Shown here piece by piece: positions 23,592 to 34,410 of a stretch of 64,000 nucleotides of DNA; positions within the stretch are counted from its first letter, which is position 1, and each line of letters begins with the position of its first letter. Position numbers and translations under genes: made by a program. The stretch is from Vigna angularis (taxonomy: Eukaryota; Streptophyta; Magnoliopsida; Fabales; Fabaceae): contig NC_068975.1 in NCBI RefSeq assembly GCF_016808095.1, positions 28,571,501 through 28,635,500 of the forward strand. Reading direction: 5' to 3'. The notes beneath the pieces are model-generated. The model made no database searches, was not told where the DNA came from, and saw only the letters and a list, made by a program, of their open reading frames with translations.

Positions 23592-26500
23592 ATGGCTCTC
23601 AGATATTTCTGCACTACAAATATTTCAACCAGATATCATGAAGCTTCTACTAAAACTCCTGTTCCACCTTCTTTCTCTTTAACAAACTCAGGCATGCACA
23701 GTTCCACCCCAGAGGCAAACACCAAGAACAAGTCTACTGCTGACAACTTGAAGAGCATAGTCAACGCTCTCGTGCTTCCTTCCATTTCATCTTCTCCACT
23801 TCACTCTCTCCACAAAGGTAACTGGGTCAAGCTCATTTGTGGTGCAAGCTTTGAGGTATGTAAACGTAAACAAACTCTGTTTTGTTTCTCAAAGAGTTTC
23901 TCATACTTCCAATAACACACTCTCTCTCCATATATAGGATGTTGTTGATATCAGAAATCTCAGCCTGGTTTACACTCTTGCTGGAGGTAAGGACTTTTGT
24001 TTGGGGTTAGAGTAATATAGCAGACAATATATACATTCATGATAATCAGCATGCTGTGGCCCTTTTTTTCTTTTGGACAATTGAAGCTTCCTTGAGCATT
24101 GCTTTCCATCATTATAAATTCTTTGAGTGGATTCAGCTCTGCCAAAATTATGGCTTTTGGATTTTCATTATGGACAAAAGTTAAATGCAATTCTGTATGT
24201 GTTCTTGGTTTTATTCTAATCAGAATTAGAGTTTCATTTCATCTTGTTTTTACACGAATTAGGGAAAATTTATTTATGATCGGAGAATAACACCAAAAGG
24301 AATTGCATTCATCTAATATTTTCTCTCTCATTGTTTAAGTTATGCAAACTTGATCTTATTATTAACTCTTAGGAATGTCAAGTGGTCTAAATTGGATTAA
24401 ATGGTTGCAGTTGACTGCATTGACTGTGCCGCTGATGCAGCAGTTGTTAGTGCTGTGAATGAAGGAATTGAAGCTGCAAGAGATATTGTGTGCGTTAGGA
24501 GGCCGTGGGTGATGATCAGTGTCAATGATGATAAAGATCTTCATTTTCGAAAAGCCGGTAAGTTTTAATTGGGTGCCTGTGTCAGAAATATTGTGGCCTG
24601 AAGGACCTTGCAAGTGGTTAAATTATCAAGATCCATTTCAATTAGTTTTACAATTAAAAGATTTGCAGGGTGAACACACCCATTTTGTTCTTGGCCATAA
24701 TATATTGTTGTAAGCAAGTCCATATATTCAGAACATAGTTTACATATTTGAATTTCAGTACCTCTGGTGTATAACTTGACTGATTGGTTGTTGCTTTAAC
24801 CAAAAATATGTCAGTCTTTTTAAAGTTAGCCCTTATATAATGATCCAGGAAGGTTAGAAAGGGAACACATGATATCCAAATTCAGAATACGAGTAAACAA
24901 TTTCCAATTTGAAGTCTACCTACTCACTATATGGTGAGAGGGTTATGTACTTCAACATTGATGAAGTGGCAGTTTGATCTCTAAAATGAAAACTTGTACT
25001 CTTTATATTCATAATCTTGACCATAGGGCTATGTTCATGCAGGAGTTATGATATAAAAAAGAAAAACGTATATCAAAGAACTTGTTCCTCTGATATTGTT
25101 CCGTGGAGACAAGGGTTGTGATAGTCAGAATGCCACTATGATGGCATGTCACTACAAAAGCATGATCATCTTTTATTATCATCGTATTGAAAGTTTTTTC
25201 TCAAATGACAAAGATTCAATATGATGCATCAGGTTTTAAAGCTTAATATATCACTTACACATATGAATATTCGTTTCTTCTGAACAGAATTTGATCCAGA
25301 GGAATGTCCAGCAGACTGTTCACGGCCTTGTGAAAATGTGTGCCCTGCTAATGCAATATCATTCCTTGGGAAATCTTCGGGAATTTCATGTAATACTGAA
25401 GCAACAAGTGTACTGAAGGTTTTAACTTGCTTTTACAAACTTCTTCAGAACATACGGCTATGTTTTTAAAAGTTGTAATGTTTAATTGGCTATAACCTGC
25501 AGGATGGAGTCATAACAGAACGCTGCTATGGCTGTGGTCGCTGTCTTCCAGTTTGCCCCTATGATAAAATAAGTGGGATATTTCCCAGTTCCATCTATGA
25601 CTATATGTTCTTAACTCTGAACTATTTAGTTCAATTGTGTTTAGTTACTATCTCAATGATGTTATTTGATTTTCAACTGTATGTACCTTTTATACTGATG
25701 TAGGAGAGGTAACATATGTAAGAGATGCTGTTACAACTGCTGATCTAATCCAGAGAGATGACATTGATGCTATGGAGATACATACAAGTGGAAGGTAATA
25801 TACAAATTGATAATATCAAATAGCACAATGATCTTTCTAGAATTTTATCAAGCACTTCAAGTAAAAAAGGTATAATTCTCAATTCACGAAATGCCTTCAC
25901 CAAGCCTTCTGGGCTTTCTTTCTCTTTTCATGATTGAGATACACTATTTCTTTGACGTTTTTGTTTGAATCCATTTCCTTATGTGACCTTTGATCCTTCT
26001 ATAGACAGAGTAATTTGTTCAAACAACTCTGGAGTGCTCTGGGAGATTCAGTAGGGTATTTGAACCTTGTAGCTGTAAGGGGTGCCTCCAATCTGTTCTA
26101 ATATTTTCAAAAAATACTTAGCCTCTTGGCTATTGGGACTTTGAATCGCCAATTTACTATTGAAATAATCCAGGTTAGCTTACCTAATGGTGGTGACTCA
26201 ACAATATCCTCCATGAACTATATGTTCTCCATCATGAAACCCAATCTTCAAAGCTTCAACTTATGGCAGGTGTGCCTTTGAACATTCTCAAGTTTTTATG
26301 AGCCAAATTTTCTTCCATATTTCTGTTAACAAGTTCTCCTTTGTTTTTCAAAAACTCAAGTTAGATGGTCGTCCTATGAGTGGAGATATTGGGAGAGGAG
26401 CAACAAAGGAATCAATTGCCTTTGCTGTTCAACTGGCTAAGGCAAAAGAAAGGCCTCCTGGTTTGTACTTATAACTCATTTTATGGTCCCTTGAAAACCT

Positions 26501-27133
26501 TCAAGGCTTACATCCATTCTAGATTCTGTTAATGTTAGTGACACTTAACATGGTAGGTTTTCTTCAACTTGCTGGTGGAACCAATGCTCACACAATTGAA
26601 GGGTTGAAAAAAGAGGGACTCTTTCAAACAACTATTAATGGTAGTGTCCCTATTTTGTTAGTTTGTATCTCTTTTTCTCCACTTCATTATAACTATACCT
26701 TGCTTTTGGTTAACTTTTCCTAGAATATTTGCATGATGATGAATCAGCAATAAACTCATCTGGTTCACCACATGCTTTGATTGGTGGTATAGCATACGGT
26801 GGCTACGCACGGAAGGTGAATTATTTATTTATGTAGTTGTTAGATGTACATAGATGTTAGTTGCATCCCTGTGCATTAAGCAACACTGGTAGCAGATTTT
26901 TTATTACCCCTACCTAATAACAATATAAGAATTTGTTGGCTTATAGTCATATAACTCTGGCATACCACTTTGTCAAGTCTTACAATGTACATTTTGGTCA
27001 GATTGTTGGTAGAGTGTTGAGATCAATGCAATCAGAACATGGTGGAGCTGCTTCAATTGAGGATCATTCTGAGTATCTCTTGATGGCTCTTAAGGAAGCA
27101 CTTGCTTTGGTGGGACCTGTTAAATGTCTATGA
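23592..27133 (+). CDS. LdpA-like plastid iron-sulfur protein (4Fe-4S ferredoxin-type)
   Basis: Twelve exons: 23592-23855, 23938-23986, 24411-24557, 25288-25418, 25503-25572, 25704-25794, 26005-26074, 26174-26269, 26361-26460, 26557-26640, 26724-26815 and 27002-27133. All have GT-AG borders and consistent phases, giving 441 residues. The first ~60 residues are Ser/Thr-rich and low in acidic residues, like a chloroplast transit peptide. Then come VDCIDCAAD (about 105), a first cluster CPADCSRPCENVCP (160-173) and a classical CYGCGRCLPVCP (205-216), together able to ligand two 4Fe-4S clusters. The remainder (IQRDDIDAMEIHTSG..., GRPMSGDIGRGATK, LAGGTNAHT, GGIAYGGYARK) resembles the C-terminal domain of cyanobacterial LdpA, a redox-sensing protein that affects circadian period. 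The role in plants is not known to me. An in-frame ATG at 23571 is an alternative start. Confidence 0.87.
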
Positions 27134-28341
27134 TCTGTATTTGAAAGTGTAGCGTATACAATAGAAGAATAGAAACTTGTTAAAAAGTAATAAATCAAAT
27201 CAATTTTAATTTACATTTCTAATCATAGCTTCTCTAAAACTATTTATTTCATAATTTCTTTCAGTCAATTAGTAGCACTAATTGCATATTTATGTATGTA
27301 TAGGTAATCACTCTCCTACTATGAATTACATTGAACTTCTAACAAATAAACATCTTGATTCATTCACTACTATGTATCACATTTTTTACTTTTAAGGTTG
27401 TTAGAGGGAGGATATGTATTATACCCAGATAGAATGTAAACTATTTTACACTGGCTATTTAACTAATATAAAAAGGATAAATTGGTATAAAAAGTCATTT
27501 AAAAAAAAAACTTATGTTTTTGTACTTATATCTGTTTTAATTTTCTCAATACATGATATATAAAAAGATGGATCATGATATTTTAATAATTTTTTTAACA
27601 ACTTTTTGATAACAAATTATGTATAATTATTTTATTGGTTTATATATTTGAAACAGATAAATCATAAACTACCGTTATTATACAAAAGTTGTCAAAACTA
27701 TCGTTATTATAAAAAAGTTGTCAAAAAAAATTGTTAAAAAGACATTTTTCTAAAAAGGTGGTTGGAAAAAGTTATCTTATAATTTTAGAAATGACATAAA
27801 AAGCAACAACGAAAATCTTAAAAAACGACTGAAAATAGGTGATCATTGCGTTTCATGAAATTCCTCAATCATTTTTTGAAGACTTTATCGCTATTGTCGA
27901 TCTACTCACATAATGTACTGAGATCTATACAGGGAGACAAAATAATCATAACATTGTAACTTATGCATGGTTAAGGTCATACCAATTCCAATTAAGCTCG
28001 TCGTAATAATGCCAACGAAGAAAGCTCTCTATGTGAATAAATTATAAATTTGAAAAAATTACAACTTATCTTAATCTTTAATACCTAAAATATTTAGTTG
28101 TAATATCTGTTTATGGGATAATGAAGCTAGTGAATATGATATTATAATATTTTAGTACGTGTGTCAACCTTTATTTATATTTATAGTTATTTGTTTCAGT
28201 TAACTTATATTATACTTTAAATTATATTTTTAATGAAGTATGAAAGTGGTTTTAAATCTCATTAAAAAATAAAGCCACGTGACTTTTTAGGTTGTCCTAT
28301 AATCACTAAATGATTTTGAATTTTTTTTATGTTTAATTAAT
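27134..28341. other. 3' flank of the LdpA-like gene and AT-rich spacer
   Basis: A possible polyadenylation signal aataaa lies at about 27189. 27650-27730 contains a short duplication (ctaccgttattata / ctatcgttattata, each followed by aaaagttgtcaaaa). No gene seen. Confidence 0.5.
27575..27670 (-). repeat. Dispersed AT-rich MITE-like repeat, copy 1
   Basis: The stretch taacaaattatgtataatta followed by ttttattggtttatatattt is, in reverse complement, very close to 62010-62075 (accaataaaataatgataca). Two copies 34 kb apart suggest a short dispersed element. Its ends are not defined. Confidence 0.5.
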
Positions 28342-28346
28342 CTATT
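28342..28346. repeat. Target-site duplication of the non-autonomous LTR element
   Basis: CTATT at 28342-28346 equals CTATT at 32510-32514, directly outside the two LTRs. Confidence 0.9.
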
Positions 28347-28738
28347 TGTCTCGGTGGATACTTTTGGGACCGAGAGACTAACCTGCAGATGTGTCTGGGC
28401 CGCTCGCTCGCTTTCAAACTCCTGCTATTGGCCGATCGGTGTTGGCGTAAATCAATCGGTCTTCTTCTGGACGGGGGAGGATGTACCTGCAAAAGATACT
28501 CTGACGCTCAAGTTAGGCGTGTGATTTGAAGAGTCTAAGCTCTTGGTTGAATATTTAGCGAATGATGCTTAAGTGGAAAGTACCTGGCTTTCGGTCCTGC
28601 CTTTGTATTTATAATTTACCTCATGGATCCTAAGCTGATATAAGCCCAATAAAATATAAACAGAATAAGATATAAACAAATTACCTGAATATCCGGTTGG
28701 TTGTTTGTAACCACTTGGTTAATATTTTATACTGTACA
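28347..28738 (-). repeat. 3' LTR (left) of the non-autonomous element
   Basis: Starts tgtctcggtggatac and ends tactgtaca on +, i.e. TGTACAGTA...GAGACA in element orientation. Same length as the right LTR with about 11 substitutions. Confidence 0.92.
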
Positions 28739-28752
28739 CTACGCCCCCCAAG
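28739..28752 (-). promoter_or_regulatory. Polypurine tract of the non-autonomous element
   Basis: Reading on -, cttggggggcgtag directly precedes the 3' LTR, the expected place and composition for plus-strand priming. Confidence 0.7.
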
Positions 28753-28834
28753 TCCGAGCTAAGCGTTTGGCTTTAGCCGTGGTTAACTATAGGACTGATG
28801 AGTTTGAGGGAGGCTGCATTTGCGGAACTGAAAG

Positions 28835-30910
28835 TGTTTTACCGCTCGACCTTCAACATTAATCGAGCGGGATTTACCGCTCGTCCTTCAACAGGAACCG
28901 AGAGGAATTTACCTCTCGGTCTTCAACATTAACCGAGAGGGCTTTACCTCTCGACCTTCGACATTAACCGAGCGGGATTTACCGCTCGTCCGTCAACAGG
29001 AACCGAGAGGGATTTACCTCTCGGTCTTCGACATTAATCGAGAGGGCTTTACCTCTCGACCTTCGACATTAACCGAGCGGGATTTACCACTCGTCCTTCA
29101 ACAGGAACCCAGAGGAATTTACCTCTTGGTCTTCTACATTAACCAAGAGGGCTTTACCTCTCGACCTTCGACATTAACCGAGCAGGATTTACCACTCGTC
29201 CTTCAACAGGAATCGAGAGGAATTTACCTCTCGGTCTTCTACATTAATCGAGAGGGCTTTACCTCTCGACCTTCGACATTAACCGAGCGGGATTTACCGC
29301 TCGTCCTTCAACAGGAACCGAGAGGAATTTACCTCTCGGTCTTCTACATTAACCGAGAGGGCTTTACCTCTCGACCTTCGACATTAACCGAGCGGGATTT
29401 ACCGCTCATCCTCCAACAGGAACCGAGAGGAATTTACCTCTCGGTCTTCCACATTAATCGAGAGGGCTTTACCTCTCGACCTTCGACATGAACCGAGCGG
29501 GATTGACCGCTCGGCCTTCAACAGGAACCGAGAGGAATTTACCTCTCGGTCTTCGACATTAATCGAGAGGGCTTTACCTCTCGACCTTCGACATTAACCA
29601 AGAGGGATTGACCGCTCGGCCTTCAACAGGAACCGAGAGGAATTTACCTCTCGGTCTTCAACATTAATCAAGAGGAATTTGCCTCTCGACCTTCGACATT
29701 AACCGAGCGGGATTTACCGCTCGTCCTTCAACAGGAACCGAGAAGAATTTACCTCTCGGTCTTCTACATTAATCGAGAGGGCTTTACCTCTCGACCTTCG
29801 ACATTAACCGAGCGGGATTGACCGCTCGGCCTTCAACAGGAACCGAGAGAAATTTATCTCAAGGTCTTCGACATTAATCGAGAGAGCTTTACCTCTCGAC
29901 CTTTGACATTAACCGAGCGGGATTTACCGCTCGTCCTTCAACAGGAACCGAGAAGAATTTACCTCTCGGTCTTCTACATTAATCGAGAGGGCTTTACCTC
30001 TCGACCTTTGACATTAACCGAGCGGGATTTACCGCTCGTCCTTCAACAGGAACCGAGAGGAATTTACCTCTCGGTCTTCTACATTAATCGAGAGGAATTT
30101 ACCTCTCGACCTTCGAGATGAACCGAGCGGGATTGACCGTTCGGCCTTCAACAGGAACCGAGAGGAATTTACCTCTCAGTCTTCAAATTAATCGAGAGGG
30201 CTTTACCTCTCGACCTTCGACATTAACCGAGCGGGATTTACCGCTCGTCCTTCAACAGGAACCGAGAGGAATTTACCTCGCGATCTTCGACATTAACCGA
30301 GAGGGCTTTACCTCTCGACCTTCGACATTAACCGAGCGGGATTTACCGCTCGTCCTTCAACAGGAACCGAGAGGAATTTACCTCTCAGTCTTCAACATTA
30401 ATCGAGAGGGTTTTACCTCTCGACCTTCGACATTAACCGAGCGCGATTTGCCGCTCGGCCTTCAACAAGAACCGAGAGGAATTTACCTCGCGATCTTCGA
30501 CATTAACCGAGAGGGCTTTACCTCTCGACCTTCGACATTAACCGAGCGGGATTTACCGCTCGTCCTTCAACAGGAACCGAGAGGAATTTACATCTCGGTC
30601 TTCAACATTAATCGAGAGGATTTTACCTCTCGACCTTCGACATTAACCGAGCGGGATTTACCGCTCGTCCTTCAACAGGAACCGAGAGGAATTTACCTCT
30701 CGGTCTTCAACATTAATCAAGAGGAATTTGCCTCTCGACCTTCGACATTAACCGAGCGGGATTTACCGCTCGTCCTTCAACAGGAACCGAGAGGGATTTA
30801 CCTCTCGGTCTTCAACATTAATCGAGAGGAATTTACCTCTCGACCGTCGACATTAACCGAGCGGGATTTGCTGCTCGGCCTTCAACAGGAACCGAGAGGG
30901 ATTTACCTCT
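28835..30910. repeat. 105-bp tandem array of short hairpins (about 20 copies)
   Basis: The 105-bp unit is made of three related ~35-bp subunits. Each has a 7-bp palindromic stem around a 6-7-bp loop, for example cgagcgggatttaccgctcg and cgagaggaatttacctctcg, linked by gtccttcaacaggaac- or ccttcgacattaa-type spacers. Substitutions are often paired so that stems stay complementary. Because 105 is a multiple of three, the repeat stays open in one + frame (29126-29491, 30118-30951), giving a 35-residue peptide repeat, but the frame is antisense to the element and is not taken as a gene. Confidence 0.95.
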
Positions 30911-30948
30911 CGGTCTTCAACTTTAACCTAGGACTTACCGTTCGTCTT

Positions 30949-31410
30949 TGAGAGGGCTTTACCTCTCTCCCGAGGGGGATTTACTGCTCGGTCTTCGACC
31001 TAGGAGTGCTTCCTAGGGAAAGGGCTTTACCGTTCGGCTTTGAGAGGGTTTTACCTCTGCTTTGAGCTAGGAGTGTTTCCTAGTGAACGAGATTTACCAT
31101 TCGTCTTTGAGAGGGCTTTACCTCTCTCCCGAGGGGGATTTACCGCTCGGTCTTCGACCTAGGAGTGCTTCCTAGGGAACGGGCTTTACCGTTCGGCTTT
31201 GAGAGGGTTTTACCTCTGCTTTGAGCTAGGAGTGTTTCCTAGTGAACGGGATTTACCGTTCGTCTTTGAGAGGGCTTTACCTCTCTCCCGAGAGGGATTT
31301 ACCGCTCGGTCTTCGACCTAGGAGTGCTTCCTAGGGAACGGGCTTTACCGTTCGGCTTTGAGAGGGTTTTACCTCTCTCCCGAGAGGGATTTACCGCTCG
31401 GTCTTGGACT
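30949..31410. repeat. 159-bp tandem array, about 3 copies
   Basis: The block gagagggctttacctctct recurs at about 30950, 31109 and 31268, followed each time by cgaggggga-type, cctaggagtgcttcctaggg and gaacgggctttaccgttcgg palindromes. It is built from the same kind of small stem-loops as the neighbouring 105-bp array but with a different period. Confidence 0.9.
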
Positions 31411-32096
31411 TGATCGTTAATTATGAACTTTGCTGACGAAATTGGCAATCAGTGTTTGCAATAGGAGACTTCTCCTTCGTTAATTGAATTCCATGATACT
31501 TTAAGCACGAAGTCCGTTTATGACTAAATCTTAGTCTGCACTTGCCTAGTTGATGGCGTGGATTTTGATATATATTTCTTCAAGATGTTGTATTATATTA
31601 TGGTATATAACCGTATAATAAATTATTCGGTTACCAGATATTATGGATTGCACCGAATAAATAACATAGATAATAAACAAGGTATTAAAACCGTCCTGAT
31701 ATTTTATAATATTGATGTTGATAGTTATCTCTAACACAACAATTTCTTTGACTACTTTAATCATGCCAAAAAATGTTTCGGTTATAATAATTAGATAACT
31801 ATATTTATAGTTATATACTATATTATATATCATATATCATATAATATATTATGGATTATACTATATATATTTAACATAAAAATATTTGTTATAATATCTA
31901 TTATCAATTAGATATTTTATGAAATATTCATATTTCAAAAAATACTTATCTTGTTGACGACGTCTCACGTAGAGATGATGATTCATCTACTGTAGTTTTT
32001 ACTTTGTCGAAAGTTTCTGGTGTTGATCTAAAATAGTGATGTAGAGACTTAACGCTCGTCTTGGTTTCTTGTGGTCATCATTGGGTTTGACGCTCG
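31411..32096 (-). other. Unique leader region of the non-autonomous element
   Basis: AT-rich, between the repeat arrays and the primer-binding site. In element orientation this is the 5' leader, where a packaging signal would be expected. The - frame at 31546-31833 is AT-driven and has no domain. Confidence 0.5.
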
Positions 32097-32117
32097 ACCC
32101 CACGGTGGGCGCCAAAA
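32097..32117 (-). promoter_or_regulatory. Primer-binding-site region of the non-autonomous element
   Basis: On -, directly after the 5' LTR, the sequence reads ttttggcgcccaccgtgggg. TGGCGCC-type starts are common primer-binding sites of plant Ty3 elements. The priming tRNA was not identified. Confidence 0.65.
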
Positions 32118-32509
32118 TGTCTCGGTGGATACTTTTGGGACCGAGAGACTAACCTGCAGATGTGTCTGGGCCGCTCGCTCGCTTCCAAACTCCTGCTATT
32201 GGCCGATCGGTGTTGGCGTAAACCGATCGGTCTTCTTCTGGACGGGGGAGGATGTACCTGCAAAAGATACTCCAACGCTCAAGTTAGGCGTGTGATTTGA
32301 AGAGCCTCAGCTCTTGGTTGAATATTTAGCGAATGATGCTTAAGTGGAAAGTACCTGGCTTTCGGTCCTGGCTTTGTATTTATAATTTACCTCATGGATC
32401 CTAAGCTGATATAAGCCCAATAAAATATAAACAGAATAAGATATAAACAGATTACCTGAATATCCGGTTGGTTGTTTGTAATCACTCGGTTAATATTTTA
32501 TACTGTACA
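32118..32509 (-). repeat. 5' LTR (right) of the non-autonomous element
   Basis: 392 bp, a direct copy of 28347-28738, followed by the CTATT target duplication at 32510-32514. Confidence 0.92.
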
Positions 32510-32514
32510 CTATT

Positions 32515-34410
32515 TATTTCACTGTGTCCCAGGAAAAGTCACCTTACATAACAGGCAGAATTTTTTTCACCTGTTTGTTCATTGTTTAGGATGTTTGAGG
32601 GTTCATGGAGCACGAGGGTGGTCCCTCGTTTTCCATGCTATGCATATTTTATTTATAATTGGGTCTCCATTATTATTGTACTACATAGTTCACTCTAACA
32701 TAGACAATGAGTGTGTTTTTTTAATAATTTATCCTTACAGATCACAATGTTCCTTTGCCATTCACAGATAAAAAAATAAAAATTGGACTGCCTTTGAAGG
32801 CATCCCAAGTTCCAATCATTTGAGAATGAAAAACACACCAAAGAGAATGCAAGTATAGTTTAGGAGAGCACCATTTACATTTAAACATTGATTTATTGTG
32901 TTTATTATTATTGTTTAAGCAAATAGTGTAAAATTTTATTTAATTGTCCAATCAATGCAATATTGACTTCCAAACATTATAATTTTTTTTAATTATTTTA
33001 AAAATTATTAAGTTTCTTGTCGTATATTGAAATACAAATCGGTGAACTTCAATTTAGTTCGGATACAATATTTAACTCATGGAAGCTCAATGTATAAATT
33101 TTATTTGCAAGCCTCTGATTAAACTACTTAAAATTCCACGTATGTTTAAGATGAGTGCATTAATCGCGCATATATAGTTTAGATAAACCCGTAAGGTTTA
33201 AAATTGGTAATGAGGCTATCACACTCGAGCATCATAGTTTTTAATAAACAACATTATAAAAATACAAGTATTACGAGCCCGTGGATTCCGTAGAGATTCC
33301 ATAATATTGTGGGGGAAGTTTAATTAGTATTAATACGTTTAGCTTGTGTTGCACGAGGATTTAGTGCACCAAAAAACAAACCATAGTTTAATTAGTATTA
33401 TTATGTTTAACCTGTTTATTTCACTAAGCCAGGAATATTATGGTGGTTATTGGAGAAATTGGATATATCATATTAGCATTGAATTATTGATAGAGATGTA
33501 GACATATTTTATTTATAAGAATTGAAAATGTAGAAAGGAAGAAGGAATCACTAATAAGTTATAGGCATGTTAAATAAAAACGAGCACAGTTTGTCATTAA
33601 ATGTTTTTTATTCTCAATCTAGAATACCATAAATAAATTTAAGTTTGTTTAAAAAAATATGTTTGTATTTTCTTAAAACTTCTTTTAACATATGTCTGAA
33701 CAAGTTTAAACTTCTTTCATATCTAAAATTTGGCTAAAATTAGAATTGAAACATTTGGTGACCGAAAACATGATCAGGGGAAAAACATAAAATTAGGGTT
33801 TCCCTATATTGATCATAATTTGGATTTATAAATTCAGAAAATCCCTAAATCCATAATTAGGGTTTGCAGACAGATTTGGGAAAAAAACATAAGTTGGGAG
33901 GAAACCTAATAGGAGAACCACAAAACTCACATGCTCTTATACAACTTAAAATATAAAATATTTTTGTAGTTTTCGTAAGTTACTAATTCAATTTAGAAAA
34001 CTAGGATATTTAAGATTCTCATACCGTAAAACATAATAGGATACTATCATTGATCCATAATAATAAAAATAAGAATATGTTTCTTTTGATGTTCTTGTTC
34101 TAACTTCTTTTTTTTCAATTTATCTATTTGTCTTTTTTTCTCCTTCACACTTTCTTGATGATTTTCTGAAGAAAACTTTATAATTAAAAATAAAACCCTA
34201 ATATCTTTTATATAACGTCTATCAAGTTGGTTTTTATTTTATCTTTATTTTATTTTTTTATTAGTTTTCATAATAACACAATTTCAAATTTCAAATCACT
34301 TATGGATTCAACATAATATTTCAAGTTTACATGATAGAATTAATTGGTCAACAAATTCTAACATGAGCTTTATATACTAAAAAACTAAGACAAATTCCTA
34401 ATTATATTAA
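32515..34410. other. Spacer, no gene recognised
   Basis: AT-rich. A short near-repeat (gtttaattagtattaatacgttta / gtttaattagtattattatgttta type) occurs at about 33318 and 33388. No exon, LTR or TIR was recognised. Confidence 0.5.

Larger units (their letters stand above)
28347..32509 (-). mobile_element. Non-autonomous LTR retrotransposon (LARD-like) with hairpin-repeat interior
   Basis: Two direct 392-bp LTRs (28347-28738 and 32118-32509) and a perfect 5-bp target duplication. Orientation is minus: inside the right LTR lies a primer-binding-like site, and inside the left LTR a purine tract. The LTRs differ at about 11 positions by hand count (near 97% identity), so the insertion is fairly recent. 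The 3.4-kb interior has no gag, protease, RT or integrase; about 2.5 kb of it is tandem repeat. It must be mobilised in trans, if at all. Confidence 0.92.

Noticed and set aside
29126..30951. Long open frames encoding a 35-residue peptide repeat in the 105-bp array
   Set aside because: They exist only because the repeat length is a multiple of three and lacks stops. They are antisense to the host LTR element, have no start context and show no known domain.
28835..31410. CRISPR-like array
   Set aside because: The units abut without unique spacers, are palindromic throughout, vary freely, and lie inside a plant LTR element.
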